From Volvox africanus (taxonomy: Eukaryota > Chlorophyta > Chlorophyceae > Chlamydomonadales > Volvocaceae), in the NCBI GenBank assembly GCA_030268105.1, contig BSDZ01000089.1, positions 2,046,001 to 2,110,000 on the forward strand: a stretch of 64,000 nt of DNA, in the 5' to 3' direction. The notes below the pieces were generated by a model. That model was not told the origin of the DNA and did no database searches. It saw only the letters and a list, made by a program, of their open reading frames with translations. This document shows, piece by piece, positions 62,114 to 64,000 of the stretch. Position 1 is the first letter of the stretch. Each line of letters begins with the position of its first letter. Made by a program: the position numbers and the translations under genes.

Positions 62114-64000
62114 GTTGCATTGTACGTCAAGGTCGCGTTTGAAAATCGGCAATATCAGGTGTGACATCACATTCATCTCCAATCTGCCCAGAGTAGTGGG
62201 TCTTGTGCCATACACATGGATTTCGACGGGTGATGGTTTGGGTCGTGTATATGTTACAAAAGAACTGGGGGAAGGACTATGGAGTATTGCATGGCCCCCT
62301 GCTGGCAAAACATATGATAGTGCTTGGTTCATGTCATCATGTTATCCTGAAATAAAATGAGGATCTCAATAATAACACACATGGCTAGATATGTTGCTTC
62401 CAGAATGATAAAAAGGCATGGAAGGAAAGTTGGAGATGGCTTAGGGGAGTTAGACAGCGGGACTAGGAGTAAGTGAGCTCTTCCCAGCCGCAAAACTTCA
62501 AACCCTTCGTCATAACAGGTACACCGAGAGCCCCACCGTACATTAAACATTACCAACATTACCTAAGATCTCCTGCACGCCTATCGGAGAGCTGGACATC
62601 TGCAAGCTCCACCTCGCCCTCCCTGCAGACCACATTGCGCTTAAAGCTGACACAGCTCAAATTAGCAGCCATGTACGTTAAATAGAAGGGCATCAATTTC
62701 TCACCCTGGTGGCCTCCAACTTTGTCTTATCATGTTCGCGTGACGATCGCGTAATCAGTGTCTCCAGCGACGAAGCAAGCTGCGCAGTCTATATTATATA
62801 ATTCAACACCCGAATAATTCGTATTCGTCAACTTGGTGCCGTTAAATCCCTGGGCAAGTTGCCGAAGCTGGGCGATAGTCCTATGAGCTTGCCATAAACC
62901 TTACTGATATGTCGTTGGTATAAAAGCTTCGTATAGTGGAGTGGCCTACAAAATGCTTAAATATTCGTGCGCGACGGAAACAGGCATCGTGAGACGGTTT
63001 GTAAGGGGGTCGGCCAACCGAAGTTTCCTGACCCACTCGAGGTTCGCAGCTTCACACGTGGTACATCAGAGTTTTCAGCAAAAGTTTGAGTTTAACCAAA
63101 TAATATACGTGGTCTAGGAACAGATGTCTCGATCGCATTATGAGTTCCAGCATTTTCCCCAAATACAGGGGACCCGTGGGACAGGACTCCACAAAGTGAC
63201 TTGACCGAATATAATGACGCAATACTTATGGAGCCTCCATTTACTCGGTAACAGGTGTTCGTTTCAAGCACTTTCCGTGCTTGATAACTGCCGCCTCTGC
63301 ATTGATAGGTAGGCACAGGGAACTCGCGAGAAGCTACCTGGAAACCTGGGAAGGCTGCCTTAAGGGCGACTGTAAGGTTCGTCGGGAAGATGGCATGCAG
63401 TACATATGGTACGGCCCCGCACACCGTACAAAGAGCCAGCGTGCTACGGAGGCACGGCACGGGATGGTGTTATTTTCGCCCGAGCACCGATTCCCTAGGC
63501 GCTTGGTAAATCTCAAGTCGGCGTAACCCGAATAGCGACACCGTTGACAAGCCTTGGCATTGGCATTTGTAAAGACCCCAGGCGAATTCGGCCGCCATAC
63601 ACGGCACTTGAACTCTTCCCTTATTGGATGTTTAGCCTCTTAAATTGAATGCATCCGCATATCTGAAGCCACCGCACTCATTTGCGCCTTAAGTAGCCGA
63701 TACATGCTGTCTTTTACAGGCTATTCCCATTTAGATAGCTGCCGAACACAGAGTCGTTTCCTTAAACCGGCTATGCCGACCCGGGATGACAGCTGCACGA
63801 GCAACACGCGATAAAGACCAGGGGATCCCTGATTACTGAAACCTACAGATAACTACCCTGTGCAGATAGTCTGGCACTATTCGGCGCAATGGCGCAGCGT
63901 TACGCACAGCAGTAATTAAGTGATATGGGAGCTCCTGCCCAAGCGTGGCTTAGGACACTCTCCTCCTGGATTCGTGTTCTCTGAACCAAAGGGCCTCAGT
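62114..64000. other. No gene seen; upstream region of the aminopeptidase
   Basis: Contains the promoter side of the aminopeptidase gene. Short frames such as 63092-63460 (minus) show no domain, splice structure or codon bias I could support. Confidence 0.4.

Noticed and set aside
1..64000. CRISPR arrays, bacterial operons, ribosome-binding sites and phage modules
   Set aside because: Intron-rich nuclear DNA; none of these structures is present.

Overview
The window comes from the nuclear genome of a eukaryote. Genes are dense, lie on both strands and are broken by many short introns, mostly GT-AG. Three things point to a photosynthetic, flagellated green alga, most likely a volvocine or other chlamydomonadalean: a complete ODA7/LRRC50 dynein-assembly gene, a small plastid-targeted photosystem II peptide (PsbTn-like), and long Ser-Pro-Pro tracts in a cell-surface enzyme of the kind seen in volvocine cell-wall and matrix proteins. 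I rebuilt the gene models by hand, joining exons where splice sites, reading phase and family similarity agree. Steps that did not close are stated.

Layout. 1-1243 (-): 5' part of a separase-like gene running off the left edge. 1552-3521 (+): ODA7. 3837-4950 (-): PSF2/GINS2. 5440-7035 (+): GID8. 7962-8584 (+): a small two-exon membrane-protein candidate. 8585-11900: no supported gene. About 12098-17854 (-): BRE/BABAM2, with a 0.4 kb AATAT array in one intron. 17855-20950: little of note. About 21100-26110 (-): coding-like exons I could not identify securely (a PEX16-like protein is one possibility). 26985-36515 (+): a large ATRIP-like gene. 36953-37595 (-): PsbTn-like. 37600-42745: simple repeats and scattered exon candidates, including one ABC1-kinase-like exon. 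42746-46999 (+): membrane-anchored cytochrome c peroxidase-like enzyme. 47000-49517: no gene seen. 49518-62113 (-): a very large type II membrane M1 aminopeptidase with proline-rich inserts. 62114-64000: no gene seen.

The genes do not form one pathway. Several serve chromosome biology (separase-like, GINS subunit, BRE, ATRIP-like), and the others cover flagellar dynein assembly, ubiquitin-ligase function, PSII, mitochondrial peroxide removal and cell-surface peptide trimming. Neighbours are often head-to-head (separase/ODA7, PSF2/GID8) or tail-to-tail (ODA7/PSF2, ATRIP/PsbTn) with 300-500 bp between them. The most unusual items are the architecture of the M1 aminopeptidase, its altered GAMEN motif, recurrent GC-AG introns, and the cytochrome c peroxidase that carries an ascorbate-peroxidase-type arginine.
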